Of a stretch of 64,000 nucleotides of DNA, positions 26,226 through 38,803 are shown piece by piece. The DNA comes from Elysia chlorotica. Lineage: Eukaryota > Mollusca > Gastropoda > Plakobranchidae. Numbering within the stretch: the stretch's first letter is position 1; every line of letters begins with the position of its first letter. Position numbers and translations under genes: made by a program. The DNA is taken from the NCBI GenBank assembly GCA_003991915.1, contig RQTK01001093.1, forward strand, positions 16,765-80,764. Reading direction: 5' to 3'. The notes under the pieces are model-generated. The model did no database searches. It saw only the letters and a program-made list of their open reading frames with translations, and was not told the origin of the DNA.

Positions 26226-26466
26226 AATTTATTTACCTACATGTTTGTCGTCAGTAAAGTCAAAACTAAAAACGTTCTTGTTTAGAAAAGCATTTACTTA
26301 GGACGATGTTGTGGTATCTCTGGGATTCATAGATAGAATGTGTGTGTGTGTGTGTGTGTGTTCAGATAGTATGTGAGTGTTTTTATTAATGTTAAGCGCC
26401 ATAGAGCACTACTGTGGATTTTGGCGCTTTATAAGTGAATTATTATTATTATTATTATTATTATTA
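26226..26466 (+). mobile_element. 5'-truncated LINE (L2/CR1-like) 3' end
   Basis: The plus strand encodes LPTCLSSVKSKLKTFLFRKA and two more residues before a stop. This is the characteristic C-terminal end of L2/CR1-type reverse-transcriptase proteins. A (GT)n run (26338-26361) follows, then a hairpin (AAGCGCCA at 26394-26401 with TGGCGCTT at 26422-26429) and an (ATT)n tail. The fragment is only about 240 bases, severely 5'-truncated as is usual for target-primed insertions. It lies in opposite orientation within the piggyBac relic, so it is the younger of the two. No target-site duplication could be defined. Confidence 0.7.
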
Positions 26467-26911
26467 AAGTCATACAATGGAGAACACAGGCTTTAGAAAC
26501 ATTGTTTTCAAATCAGAAAAGCAAAACCAAAAATTCAAAAACGTATACATCGCATAAAATAAGGAGAAAATAAATTGCATCACCCATACCCCTTAGTCTT
26601 AGGGTAGAAAATTTATTGAAAAATCTTCTTGCACGGTGCCTTTTGTTATTTTTGGTTGTGGCATGGTGGCGTTTATTGCTGAAAAGCGTCCAAGTTCTGT
26701 GGTTTACAAAACGCCCAACATGTAGACTAAAATAATATAGAGGTAATAATTGAATTAGTTCTATTAAGTAAGCTTACTTCATCTCTAGCTCAGGTTCATT
26801 AAGAGCTTCTTCTCTGTCAGAATCGTCCTCCTCCTCTGATAGGTCTTACGGTAGATCCTCTAAAATGATATGAGCTTTATCAGCGCTATAGAGATGAACG
26901 CATCGACGATG

Positions 26912-28240
26912 TGTGTGTGTTTTCCATGATCACCGTCTTGCGTAAAAGCTTCCTTCAGAAAAGAAAGCAAAATCACAATATAATAAATATTTTAGGAAGG
27001 AAAATTTATTGAAAAATAATGATTATAAAAATATGCTACTATAGATACAGAGGGCATATTAAATGATTACATTTTTACTAACCAAATCTAGATTTAGGCC
27101 TTTGAAATTTAGATATGATAACTTTTAGACCCATACGGGTTAGTAGAAATAAACAAAATATCTCTATGGGACATAATTCTATTCACTACAAATAAAAACA
27201 TAATGTAAGTTCTTTTACTGGCTGAAGAGGACTAGAACATGCCGAAAAGTTTTAGAGGTACTTGTGAGTACCAGTTCAAAAAAAAGCTGAATTCATTGTT
27301 TTGTTTTAAAAAGAACTAAAATATGCATGAAAAACTTGTAAAAAATGTACCAAATGCCAAATAGAACGAGGAACTATATTTAAATCACTCTTATTTCAAC
27401 TCACCTGTCAAGCCAAACTTCGACATTGTAGTGTTATGTGCTCCAAAATCGAAAGTAGTAAATGTGAAAGTAGACATGTTTTCTTCTAAAACAAGGAATA
27501 ACGCTTCTCCCTTGTATTAAACACATTAAAATATTCGTACATAAGACATTTCATTGTCAATATTCTTGTCTATGAGGTGGTACTCAGAAGTATCGACAAG
27601 TCAGAAGCCAAAACGCATACTTATAGAGTGTAGCCAAAATTGGAGTGACATAGTCCGATTTTTAGGAAGGGTTGAACTGAACATACTAAAAATATGCTTT
27701 CGATTTCTGGTATAAATTCACTGGCGTTGTGATTTTATCTTATGACTAGATCTAGACGTTCTCCCTCAGATATCTTAATCCGAAATTTGAAAAACGTACA
27801 ACTCTAAACTATATTTAAGTTCAAACCATTGTGAAGTCGAAGAATCAGATACTGTTCTTCTTTTAAATGAATAGTTTATGTTCAACCATTAGGAACATTA
27901 TCTGTTGTGAACTGTTTTGTATTTGTTGGTGGTTGTGATAACAACATAACTGCATATATGTAGCATCTCGGCTTTTTAATTATTTCTTAATTGTACCTCC
28001 TACGTTGCCACGTTCACTTGCAGAGTGTGAAACGAAGAAACGTTATATTATATGGGATACCATTTTATAAATCTCGCTACGAATTTGTCTATTCTTTTCA
28101 TAAAATGCAATTGAGCCATATTGAGCCATATGACTAAAAAAGGAGAAGAATTTGTATTATAATGGCAATTACAGTTTTAGAAGGTATAATTCATTTCAAT
28201 TCTTATTTATGTTCGTACATAATTGATAGACGAAGCAACC
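26912..28240. other. AT-rich unique DNA, no gene recognised
   Basis: No coding or repeat signal was recognised. Confidence 0.55.
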
Positions 28241-28900
28241 GTTCCAAAAGCTTAACACTTGGTAAATGTCCATGTAATACATACTGGAATGTCCCATAAC
28301 GCATCGCTGCAGCAAGTCGATAACGCAACCGCAACAAGCCAATGAAAGCATGAAAATGTTAATCCGAATTCACACTTTGCTTATCTCAAAGCCGTATAGC
28401 ATTGACGCGATGGCAAGACCCAGAAACAATAACATTGATGGGGAATGCGCGTGATGAAGCGAAAACGTTCACTACATCCGAAAACATCGATTGCAAAGAT
28501 CAATAGATACTTGCAAACACAGGCAGGGCGATTGATCTGTATTGACTGGATAGATGAACAATAGAGTCGGGTCGAGGACATTCTTCACTAAATCTCTCGG
28601 TCACGCCCCGTGAGAAGGTACTGGAGTCTGGTATCTCATCAAACTTGCATGCCGAACCGATGTATCGGAGTTCTAACAAAGCATCGATTCCAAATGTTAA
28701 ATTGGCTCAAATGCTGGCTGGAAATGGTATTGTGGAGAGGTGTACATTTTACCATTGTTTCTAAAGTCCTCGATTTTCTCATGGCATATAAAGGGCTGGT
28801 TGAGGAAGTAGCGAAACAGTTACTTTTCGTAAAGCCCCTGTATTTGTGGGCTTAAAGGACGTTGTTTTCCTTACAAAACAGAGGCAATCGATAAAGACTT
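28241..28900. promoter_or_regulatory. Possible regulatory patch with ATCGAT-type motifs
   Basis: A GC-richer noncoding stretch contains repeated ATCGAT or GATTGATC-like motifs (near 28487, 28497, 28527, 28683 and 28887), resembling Cut/Onecut homeodomain sites. A TATA-like CATATAAAG lies near 28784. No gene is evident. Assignment as an enhancer is speculative. Confidence 0.15.
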
Positions 28901-29580
28901 AAGGAACTTACTGCTCATGATCTTGGCATACGTACATTTTTAAGACACTTTGCTGTTTTTTTTTTTCTTTTCTAAAACACTAGCTGAAGAGTTAGAACAA
29001 AGCTGACATATTTAGTTTTCTTTAACATAACGTTTGAAGAGAAAAGGCAACATTGTTGGGACAGAATGATTGCATGCAGAATACATTTTCATAATCGCTG
29101 ATTGCAATATCTTATTATAGATAATACACAATTTTAAAAGCCCCTAGGAAAGAGAAAACAACCACTGAACTCACTGTAGATATGAAAGATTACGTTTCTC
29201 TAAACGGCTTCCAGATTATGCAACAACATCCTTAGTGGTCGCTTGCAAAATTTATTATAATATATACACCTGTTATATGAATGACCGTTTCCATTCATTC
29301 CGTTTTCACCATCGTCAAAGCAAAAGACAAAAAAACAAACAAAAAAAAAACAGATTGTCGCTAAACAAAACAGACCTAAAGTGCGCCGCTAGCGTGTTCT
29401 GCTAGAGTATCTTAATAATTATATTCATTTTGGAAAATTGTACAGAATACACACCAAAACACACATGATTTTTGGCACATTTGAACACTTACAAAAATCG
29501 TCACCGTATGTGAAAGTGAATATTCGCACCTTTTTACTGTATTAGTCGAATTATTTCAAGGCCTTTGTTTACTTAAAAAA
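28901..29580. other. AT-rich unique DNA, no gene recognised
   Basis: Nothing recognised apart from short A and T runs. Confidence 0.55.
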
Positions 29581-29612
29581 CAAGGCGTCCAAAATAGATT
29601 TTGGACGCCTTG
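29581..29612. repeat. Perfect hairpin, 15-bp arms and 2-base centre
   Basis: CAAGGCGTCCAAAAT pairs exactly with ATTTTGGACGCCTTG across AG. The flanks TTAAAAA on both sides add near symmetry. It could be a palindrome remnant of a small transposon or a transcribed hairpin. Confidence 0.9.
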
Positions 29613-32389
29613 CTTAAAAATCAACATTTTATTGAGATGAGATAAGTGGATACTAAAAGTTTTATTTCACAACGATCTCAAGTATAACTTGATATATTAA
29701 GTCTTGTCAGTGAAAACTTTGATTGTACAACTGTCTCAACTCTAACTTGAGATACTTGAACCGTCATTTACTTAATCAAATCCAGCTTATAGCCATAGGA
29801 CAGAGGCTGTGAAGAGATAAGCTATTTTGACAAATATGTTTATTCTCGATGACGCTGCGTTTCAAGTTTGTGCAAGCATACCACATCATTGTGACCATAC
29901 ATTTATTTCGTCTTGTACAGCAGTCTTAATACCAGATCACTCTCTTTACCTTGGACATCCCTGTCCTTTAGGTATTAAGAGACGCACGAGGCGATTTCAT
30001 TTCTCCTCTTGATGCGATGTACTGTGTCCAAACAGAACAGAATACGATTGTTTATAGACCGTCAATTTGATCATAGACCGTCAATTATGTATTACGTTTT
30101 TCTTTGGTGGAGATAGGATTTCTTCAAGGTCAAATACCACAACTGTTTGTTTTTCGCCCAAGTGCGGAAAGTTTTTGTCTTTTTCTTCTTCTTCAAATTA
30201 CTGTTGTTTAGCTTTTTTTCTATTGGAATTGAGTGTTCGTACTATGACTAAAAAATCTTTAATTCTGAGTCGAACTTGAGGTAAACTATTATCATTGAAA
30301 CTTAGAATGAACCAATGCTTGAGGTACCGATATTAGATCGTTCAAATGAAAGTACATGTAAATAACATTCTTTAAATGAAACCTTTTACTTTGGATGCTT
30401 TATTAAAGCTATAATTTAAAATGATACACTCTGTTGAAATTGCTGAGACAAGATGATCGCTTGTATTAAGTAATGCTTACTGTGTCAGTATTTTCCAAGC
30501 TGGTTTCAGTTAAAAATTGCATCGCGGTTCCACTTATTGGTTTAATTATTTTTGGGGAGTACACAAACTCAGTTACTCTTTTCTACAGACACTAATTCAA
30601 AACAGGGCAGCGAAGTTAATTTCAGATTAACAAAGCATCTGACTCTAAAATTGCCGGCAACGAAAATACAGTGTAATATTCAAATGAAAAGAAAAAAAAA
30701 TTACAGCATGATCTGTCAGAGCTACCACTTACAGCCCGTCTGTTTTCCTTTTTCTTATAGGTGTAGTTTTGTACATGTATCAATATGTAATGGTAGAAAA
30801 TAGAATGTTTTCAAATTACAAAATTTGAAGTGCATGAATGCTCATTTTTTTCTATCATAGCGCTAAATGGTGGTCTATTGTAATACCATACCCTTTTACT
30901 AAGTAAATGACATTTTTTTAAACAACAGAGAGAGTGAAGCGTCCGTTAGACCTTAGGCAGAGGCCCACTTGGTCTATAATTTTCGAAAAGATGTTTATTT
31001 TTACCACACTTCTTTCTTTGTAGTGTTTTAGTTCTTACCACAGGAAGTGAATGACTTTTAGCTTTAAATTTTAATCACTGCTTGATCGTCTCTGATTTTG
31101 AAGCTTTCATAATGTAAAGATTCAATAAGAATACGTAAAGAAAATTGCTTTTAATCATTTTTTTCGGATTCTACTCTTAGAATTAGTTTAGTCATATAAA
31201 AAACGTACAATGACTGCAGATAATATAGAATCTAGTTCTATCCAATTTGGTAACAAATATTTGCTGGCATGAAATTCGTGCCGCTGGCAACCTTTAGGAT
31301 TTTTATAAAACAACATCGACACAATTTTGTAGGTACCTGCTACTATTTTACAATCCTTTAAATAATTTCTTCTATGCTCTTTGTAGGATATGCAACCTAT
31401 ATTCGAAATACTTTTATTTAAAAAAGTATTGAAATATTTTTTTTTCTTAACAAATATTATTGTTATTACTCCACACGTTGCTCATTGAATAAAGAAACGT
31501 CAGTTTAAATTTAAGTTAGTTTCAATAGGGGCACATGTATTTAAGTTTATATTTGCCACTGAGGATCCACGACCTGATATCAAGCAACGTACGTACTGTC
31601 CCAAGATCATTGAATAATTATTTGTCGGATTTCATTGCCTACTTTGCCCAGTGTCAGATAAGTCCGATCTGTCTCTCGCCGTATAAGACCCTCCAGGGGA
31701 ACCTAGAAGACGTTAAAGTCGGAGAAAGAGAGGACTCCGACCTGTCTTTGTGTTGCAGCACATAAAATTGTCAGACAGTCTCGAAACGGTCGGTCCACGA
31801 TAAGGCCTAGTTGCTGATGGCAGTTGCTAAGAAACCAACAAAACAAACCAAGCACCGTACTTTATTACTTTTTTTTCTAATAGCCATGCAGCACAACATT
31901 TGAGGAAGGACTCATACACCAGTTAATTGTATAATAAGATGGATTGAGCAAAAAAAAAAGAAATATTTTCGTAAAATATTTAACGTAGGAAAAGAGTCCA
32001 TAGATATCTGGTATGATTGTTTCATATCCATTTTAAGCATTTCAACTTTGTAGGCCCTTGATGAGAGAATATTCGTTGTATAATCCCCACTTTGGTTAAG
32101 TTAAAGGGGTTTTTAGGGTCGGCGTTAATTGTGTCGCATTCATGAAAACATAAAATCTTAACATCAGTGTGTAGGAAGGTGCACCATAATACGCCCCCCC
32201 CCCTCCTTGGCATTAAGCACAACACTGAAGAAAACATTAATAAGTCATACAACGTAAACCAGGAAAGACAAGACAATGGCAACAAGTAAAAAAAACAACT
32301 AATACTTTGATACCCTAACAGCGGTCTATAGTATGGAACTGATACTATGAGTTAAGTTCTTACTAGTGGAAACTGATTCCACTTCTAGA
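29613..32389. other. 2.8 kb AT-rich unique DNA, no firm gene
   Basis: A GC-richer patch at 31560-31830 has an acceptor-like TTTGCCCAG near 31650 and an open plus frame ending at 31765. The evidence is too thin for an exon call. Confidence 0.45.
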
Positions 32390-32416
32390 CACACACACAC
32401 ACAAACACACACACAC
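32390..32416. repeat. (AC)n microsatellite
   Basis: Short AC array with one interruption. Confidence 0.95.
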
Positions 32417-34437
32417 CACGCAAACTTAAAATACTTTCTATCGATATAGATTTTATTAACAAATTGAGACAAAATAAATCATTTCTAATCAAGTTGCCAC
32501 ACATTGCTAAATTTGAAAGCCTTAAAACAGCAGTAGTTTGAAGTATATATGTGATTAACTACTGACTAAACATTCTGCAGTACATACAATCGAATCCAAG
32601 AGCATAGAGAATTATACTAACCATGCCAATCATGGCCTATGCAAAAGAATCTGCTGCTTCACAAAGATCTGAAAGAAAGTTTATATAATAAAGATAGCGT
32701 AATAATATAATGTCCATAGCAGTTCTAAACACTAGCTGCCAATCTAAATTTCCAAGAACAATAAACAATCAATCGTGCGAAGCTTTCCTTGCCTTTGAAT
32801 GAGCAAAATCAATATCCGCACGTTTGAATTGGCGTATCGATATGTGCATTGCTTCGATAACGAGTGCAAAAGAAAATAAGTTGCTTTCAGAGAGACCCAT
32901 TGTAAAAAAAGCATAAAGATTTTTTTTTATATATCTGTGAACAAGAAAGGAATACCTTTTCAAAAATGTATAACCCACGTGAACTCAAAACCTGCAAATC
33001 CGCATTTATATGCCCTTACTTGAAATCAATTTTAATTTTTTTAGAGATAGAATAGGAAAAATCAAATAATCCCATGATATCATTGGGTATTTTGTTCAGT
33101 TCTATTCATGTATATATATACACATTCCATCAAACTTTTAGTAAATACGTGAGTTTAGAACTTAGGAAATTCATAACATAATAGCACGAACATATAATTA
33201 TTCAATTATTCAAGTCGCATCGCAATGCTTTATAACCTTTTTTTATACAGAGAAAGGAACAAATGTAATTCCCTTGGATCAAAGCTTTGAAAGAGATTTT
33301 CAAAGAAACACGAAAGGCTTTCGCAAAACAGCACAATTACAAAGATAAGATTATGATAAGATTTGATTTAATTGCGTACCGCAGGGAAGCGCAAAATTTA
33401 CACACATCACTCACACTCTCAAATCCCACCTATACATTCATGTATATCTTATACTGCTAACTGTCGTGTGGACACCATAAAAGACTAGTTAAGAAACATA
33501 ACCGTATCAGTTAAGTGGCAGAGCATAAGTCTCCAGTCCATATTTTATGTTCAGTGACGAAAGTTATTAAATGGTTCAAATAGGGAATTTATAATTGAGA
33601 AAAAATAATCTTACCCCTTTCGTTGAGAAACATTAAAATTCAATGTTTGTTAAAAAAAAAGCGGATTGTATCCAGCATAAAATTACTTCTACATGTATTT
33701 AATCTCGAACAAAGAAAGACAAAAAAGATATTCTGAACAAATTTTCCTGACTAAAGAAAACATTGTCCAATTACAAGGACATTAAGTTTCTTCAAACTTT
33801 ACAACATACTATGGTGAGCATCTTGGTTTTGAGAAAACTCATGTCGCGGGCATTATATTTAGAAACATGAAAAAATATCCACTCAAAAATATAAAACTTT
33901 TGTCAGTAATTTAATGCAGGATTGGGGGCCAATAAATTAAGCGACAAGTAGTTATATTTTAAGTGTTATACGTACTGCGATTTAGCCAACATCATGCAAA
34001 CAGGCAAACCATTGTCATAATCAATTGAAAAATGAAAACGTTCAGTGGTAACTACTTCAATGAACCTTGCTTTAAGGTCATGGTAAAATTCTAGTAATGA
34101 AATGAAATCAAGCCAAAGAATAAAGACTTTGGATCTTGGCGAAATGTTGGAAATATCGATGCAATAAAATAATCGATTCATCATGTGCACTGGTGTTATT
34201 GTATTATGCAGGAATCTAGCACATTTTCAATACAAAGTAAAGAAATCTTGACGAGATAGTAAAGAAAAAGTATGTGAAGCAAGAAAAAATAGTGCATATC
34301 GACTGTGGTTACTGAAAGAAAGATTTGGAATATGTCTGATGAAACTATTGATATGGCACTATTATAAACCAGTAAGCGGTGCCGACGAAACTAGAGATTT
34401 GAAACCATTGGTTGTACCATTTTTAATTCGGTGGCGA
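32417..34437. other. 2 kb AT-rich DNA downstream of the coiled-coil gene, no gene recognised
   Basis: Minus-strand frames at 32769-32978 and 33966-34190 are open for about 70 codons but have no splice sites or family match. Frames of this length are expected by chance. Confidence 0.5.
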
Positions 34438-34443
34438 TTTATT
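34438..34443 (-). terminator. Candidate polyadenylation signal AATAAA
   Basis: AATAAA on the minus strand lies about 320 bases after the stop codon of the coiled-coil gene, a reasonable 3' UTR length. Such hexamers are common in AT-rich DNA. Confidence 0.35.
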
Positions 34444-34765
34444 TTGTAAATAGCATCGTGGGCATGGAAAACGTCATTAAATATCCCAATACAATTATTG
34501 CTTTGTTACATAACAAAACATTTTGAAACGATAAGTGATAAGCAACAGTCACATGCACCATTTTTTTCTTCATTGTAAAAGACACTAACTCACTACAATA
34601 GACTTCATGATCGCCTCTCTATGAATAATTACATTTACTTTAGTAGCTCTTAACCGTTACCTTTTAAACAAGCGAGAATGGTGTCTAATAGAAGAATAAC
34701 CGGGTACCAACTCTTAGAATGTAACCGAATCTTACGGTCACCCCAAACACTACAGCCCTGACGAG

Positions 34766-35744
34766 TCAGATGTAGCTTGGGTATTTGCGCTGGGCCACCT
34801 GAGTGTAGGTCTCTTTGCCTTCCCGAGCCTCAATCTTGAACAGCAAAACGTTCTCCTGCTTGGTCCAATCGCGCCTTGCCCGCCCCCGCCGCCGAGGCCC
34901 ACGATTGGATGACACGCTGGTGTCGCCCCGAGTGTTGAGTCCCGGGTGAGGGCTGGGAGCCCCTGGCTGGCCGTGCAGTGGAGGGACCAACTGACCAGGG
35001 CGAGGGGAGACCCCAGCCTGGGAGGTGGGGGCAGAACTAAGTTCTAACACCCGGTCGTGATCCTGTGCCTCGGGCAGAAAAATAACAGGAGGGCCTGGGG
35101 GCGACTCTTGCATGGTCTGTTGCTGTGATCTCGGATGCCCATGTGGCGCGTTATTCCCAGATGAATGATTATGTGCCACGCTTATTTCGGATTTTGAGCT
35201 TTGAGATGTAAATGATTGAGTCTTGGGTGAAGCAAAATGGGGTCTACTTAACATTCCATTCAGTTTGGGAGACGAAGAGTTGGCATTTGAGGATGATATT
35301 TGACTTCTAGTCTTTTGTAGACTATTTCTAGTTGAACTGTTACCCTTTTTCTTTAAGGAGGAGCCTTGTTTTGGAGGAGTCGCTCCTGTTAACAGTGGAA
35401 GGCCCTCCTCCATCTGAGCAGCAATAATTCGCCTCTCCTCCAGGGGCGGCCACTCCTCGGGGAACGTCTGCGGCTCCAGGCGCTGTATGGCCTTCATGCG
35501 GCTCAGGTGCTCAGACTGGATGCGGCTCAGCTTGGAGGTCACGTGACGCGTCTCGCGAGCGAACCCTTTCACCTGATGCTCGTACTCCCTCTGCAAGTCC
35601 TCGTGTCGGCGGAAGATCTGCGCCCTCCTGGCGTTCCCGCCAAGGGCCTCGAACCGAACATGGATGTCGATGGACCCGCCCACAAACGTCGATCCCGGCA
35701 TGGCGGCAGCACAGTGGGTGAGACAAGGTCAAGGCCAAAGGTAC
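34766..35744 (-). CDS. Coiled-coil protein, 311 residues, CCDC190-like N-terminus
   Basis: The coding exon runs from ATG at 35701 to a TGA at 34766-34768. Just upstream of the ATG is a good 3' splice site (CCTTATTTTCCAG|GTACC, first exon base 35744), so about 43 bases of 5' UTR sit in this exon and at least one upstream noncoding exon is expected. Residues about 17-75 are charged and helix-forming (RFEALGGNARRAQIFRRHED, then EHQVKGFARETRHVTSKLSR), a likely coiled coil. Residues 105-265 are Ser/Pro/Gln-rich and probably disordered. Residues 266-278 are strongly basic (RGPRRRGRARR), a possible nuclear or microtubule-binding patch. The last 30 residues look folded. The pattern NA+RA...L...Y.HQVK..ARE.R resembles my recollection of CCDC190, which is of unknown function. 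GC-rich coding composition contrasts with the AT-rich flanks. No neighbouring gene informs its role. Confidence 0.75.
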
Positions 35745-37436
35745 CTGGAAAATAAGGAAATAATAGGAAAAGGCATCAGTTCTCATTGATCTACTTAACA
35801 GCTTTAAAAATTCTGCAATTTATGTTTCTATTCCCCTCTACTTCCTATTTGCTCCAAGCTATATTTCAATATATCCGGTAAATTATTTATGTAGAAAATT
35901 AATGTATTTTCTTTTATCTACATTATTATCCATGAATAATTTAAAGTTACATACGAAAGTGCACAGTATGTGGTAAATTTTTGTTGTTGATTATATTTCA
36001 ATGTTACTATTATCAATTTGTTTGTACTTGTGCATTAATACATGCGTTAAACTAGAGCTAAAACTATGATCATGTAGCCGCTATCCTAAAGATGGAAAAT
36101 AAAGTGAAATGTGTTTATTTCATAACGGTACTAGGATTAAACAATACTTTTTATACCCTTCTATTCCTTTCTTCGCATCTTAACTTAATTTGCCAGTTTT
36201 TACATAAAGCACTAAGTCATGTTTTGCACTTTTTTGAAGACGCTCATGTGGTAAGGAATTCTATTAATTCTAGTGGAAAAAAGACAGCCGCCCGATAATT
36301 TTAGATTGATTTTCGTTATTGCCACTGACCCTGGTTCAGGAATACATTTTTGTTCTTAAAACACACAAAAAGTCTACCTATGCCTTGACCACAAGCAATC
36401 CTATTGTTTCAAATAGGTTGCCACCGATGATATTCGTTGTCTGTTCAATTAATAATTGACTATCACGCTGACAAGCACAAGGAGCTCCAGTCTTGTAAAT
36501 TTCGAATTAATGTTCTTGGTTTGCCCGTAAACTTATATTAGGTACCGGTACTTTAATTAAGGTAGCCTCTATTGGTACCAAAGATAGCTGGCCGATAAAA
36601 AATCGCAAAGTTAATTGTGATGAATGATCATGGTGGTCGGTAAATTGAGCATGATACCAGTCGACGGGGAAGAAAGCTGATTCCTGAAAGCTGTGGTTTC
36701 GTAATCTAGTATAGTGGTACTGGTAGTCTTTACTTTTTTTCGAACAATCCTTCAAAATATGAATTCCCATTGGCCACTGTGACGGCGAGTCCGTAAAACA
36801 AGGCCTAAACACATTTTCACCCCAGTGGTATATTATTGTGCTGTCTCGTTTTTTAAATACTAAAAGTCTCCATCATTTATGACACGAGATAGGACATTAA
36901 AATATAAATTATATATCCCAAACGTATTCAGTTGTAAAGTCAGGACCGGTCCAACAAATCACCTATACTGAAACATGCTTTAAAACAATTCATATTTTTT
37001 AACGTTTGCTACGTAAACTCTTTGATTTTTTTTTCACTCTGTGAAAGATTACACCAGAACAATAGTATTGTTTTTGGTGTCTAAAGTCCTATGTCTCACT
37101 ATGATATAAATTCTCTAAACACCCACGGTATGAAGGAAGAAGCACAGTGCTAGCTAGCTTGATCTTTCAATCATCATTGAATAAAAGCAAATTTTATTAC
37201 ATTAATTTCAATAAATCCAAAACTATTCAGTATTGTTTTACTGCAGTTACATTAATCTGAGCAATAGTTCTTTGCTATCTGTATTTAACAGGGATCCGTG
37301 TTTCATCAAAGGTTTAAAAATTTATGTAAAGATTTATTTCTTGACACTCGACGTTGGAAATTTGGTTAATTTCAAAAGGGCCCCCCAGATGGGGATAATT
37401 GAAACTTGGCTGGTCACATTTTACTGACACCAAACC
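35745..37436. other. Presumed upstream intron or intergenic DNA
   Basis: The upstream exon of the coiled-coil gene was not located. A 101-codon open minus frame at 36507-36812 has no splice or family support. A near-palindrome TCAATTAATAATTGA lies near 36447. Confidence 0.5.
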
Positions 37437-37525
37437 AATAAGACGAGAAAGAAGCATCCGCCCTGACTCTAACCAGGACCTCCTGTTTTAGAAGACGACA
37501 CTTTAGCACCAGCTTATCACGTTCC
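37437..37525 (-). mobile_element. Decayed tRNA-derived SINE head (candidate)
   Basis: The minus strand reads like a tRNA from the D arm to the T arm. It has an A-box-like GATAAGCTGGT, an anticodon-loop-like CTTCTAAAAC and a degenerate B box TGGTTAGAGTC at normal order and spacing. Mutated positions rule out a functional tRNA. Confidence 0.4.
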
Positions 37526-38597
37526 GTTATCAACAGGTTCATTGACTAGACAATCAACAGACAGACTGAAAATAGAACTTGAGGTTCGTATTTTACATAC
37601 ACTATTCATCTATATTTTAGTTCTTTATTTTAATATACAGATACTAACAGTGTAAAGTTGTACAGACTTTGTAAACAAAAATTAAAAAGGAAACTAAAAC
37701 TAACAAAAATAATTACCTAGGTCAAAAGGCTGTTCACTTTACCTACATGGGCGATTTTATAACAGGAGATTTTTGAATTCTGAATCTTTAAAGAGTCTGA
37801 ACATTGTAAAAGTATGAACATAATAAACATACGCTTTAAACACAGTCAGCATCTTTACCAACACTTCACAGTTTCTCATGGTCTGCGACAAAGCATTGAC
37901 CAGTTCGAATGATTGGCGTCCTCATTTCACGGCGATAAAAGTAAAAATGTGATTAAAATCTGACGGTTGGGAATCTCAAGCACCTTGTGTCTATAAATAT
38001 CGCCAGTTCCTCTGTGGGCCGAGTGAAAGGGTTGTCACACATGACTGGGTGTGAAGGAATGACGCACCATTCATATTAGTGATTTCTCCGACGAGACGCT
38101 CTGACATTTGCGACCAAAATCACAAGACCTATTCCGCTTCGTTAGGTGCAAATAAAGAAAGTTTATAAGTATGACAAGCTGTGTCTTTTAATTTGTGAAG
38201 CTGGGGTAAAAAGTTCACATTTTATTACCGTGTGATCACAATGTAATACATGTTTTAAAGATCTGCCACCATCTGTCCTGGCATAAAATACCTACTGCAC
38301 CAATAAATCATATGCAACGTGCACATGTACAACAATGTAAAAAAAAATACCGAGCAATAACACTTCGTGGTGTTTATTAAAAAGGCTAAATGGGTGGTTA
38401 ATAGGGAGGAGTGCGACCAAACTAAAGCTTTTGATAATCGGTAACAAACTCGGGTTTACTTTCACTCCGATTTCCTGCTACTGTCGTCTAACTTCTAATC
38501 ATGTAAGCACACAGGTTTTTCCTGTCTGCCGATCTGAATACCCATTAAGGAACCACACCTACTAGAAATCGATCGAAATTATAAACATAACATGAAG
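37526..38597. other. Unique DNA, no gene recognised
   Basis: A GC-richer noncoding patch lies at about 37980-38160. No open frame is supported. Confidence 0.5.
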
Positions 38598-38740
<143 letters not shown>

Positions 38741-38803
38741 GGCCGATACTTAGACATCTTGGAATGTTAATCAATTGATCAATATAAGTAAAAAAAAACG
38801 TGG

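Larger units (their letters stand above)
25292..26911 (-). mobile_element. piggyBac (PGBD-type) transposase relic, internally deleted
   Basis: Minus-strand frames match the piggyBac transposase family in order. Around 26911-26780 is an acidic N-terminus (LSEEEDDSDREEALNEPELE) with an in-frame stop just before it. Near 26225-26080 is a polar linker. At 26070-25825 is the conserved stretch with LKNDKGVERGDVNYMVSSDG, VVKWM, SNFH and DGSKKAVPCP...KDYNA. A T/G homopolymer tract then takes the place of the MGG of the MGGVD motif. Frame-shifted pieces follow (GLSR, MVNRTVANAFVAYRN). The C-terminal Cys-rich zinc domain (GLCEVCS...KCQFCNVFLC...KNCF.EFH) ends at a natural stop at 25292. The region expected to carry the first two catalytic Asp residues is absent, and the third reads Asn (VNKA for VDKA). 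A LINE fragment splits the N-terminal part. It cannot encode active transposase. Terminal repeats and TTAA target sites were not located. Confidence 0.85.

Noticed and set aside
33966-34190. 74-codon minus frame downstream of the coiled-coil gene
   Set aside because: It has fairly protein-like residues but no splice support, and it lies beyond the likely polyadenylation signal.
35507-35786. Frames on both strands overlapping the coiled-coil exon
   Set aside because: They are shadows of the supported frame, which alone fits the splice site and composition.
36507-36812. 101-codon open minus frame
   Set aside because: There are no splice sites, start context or family match. Frames of this size are expected several times by chance in 64 kb of six-frame translation.
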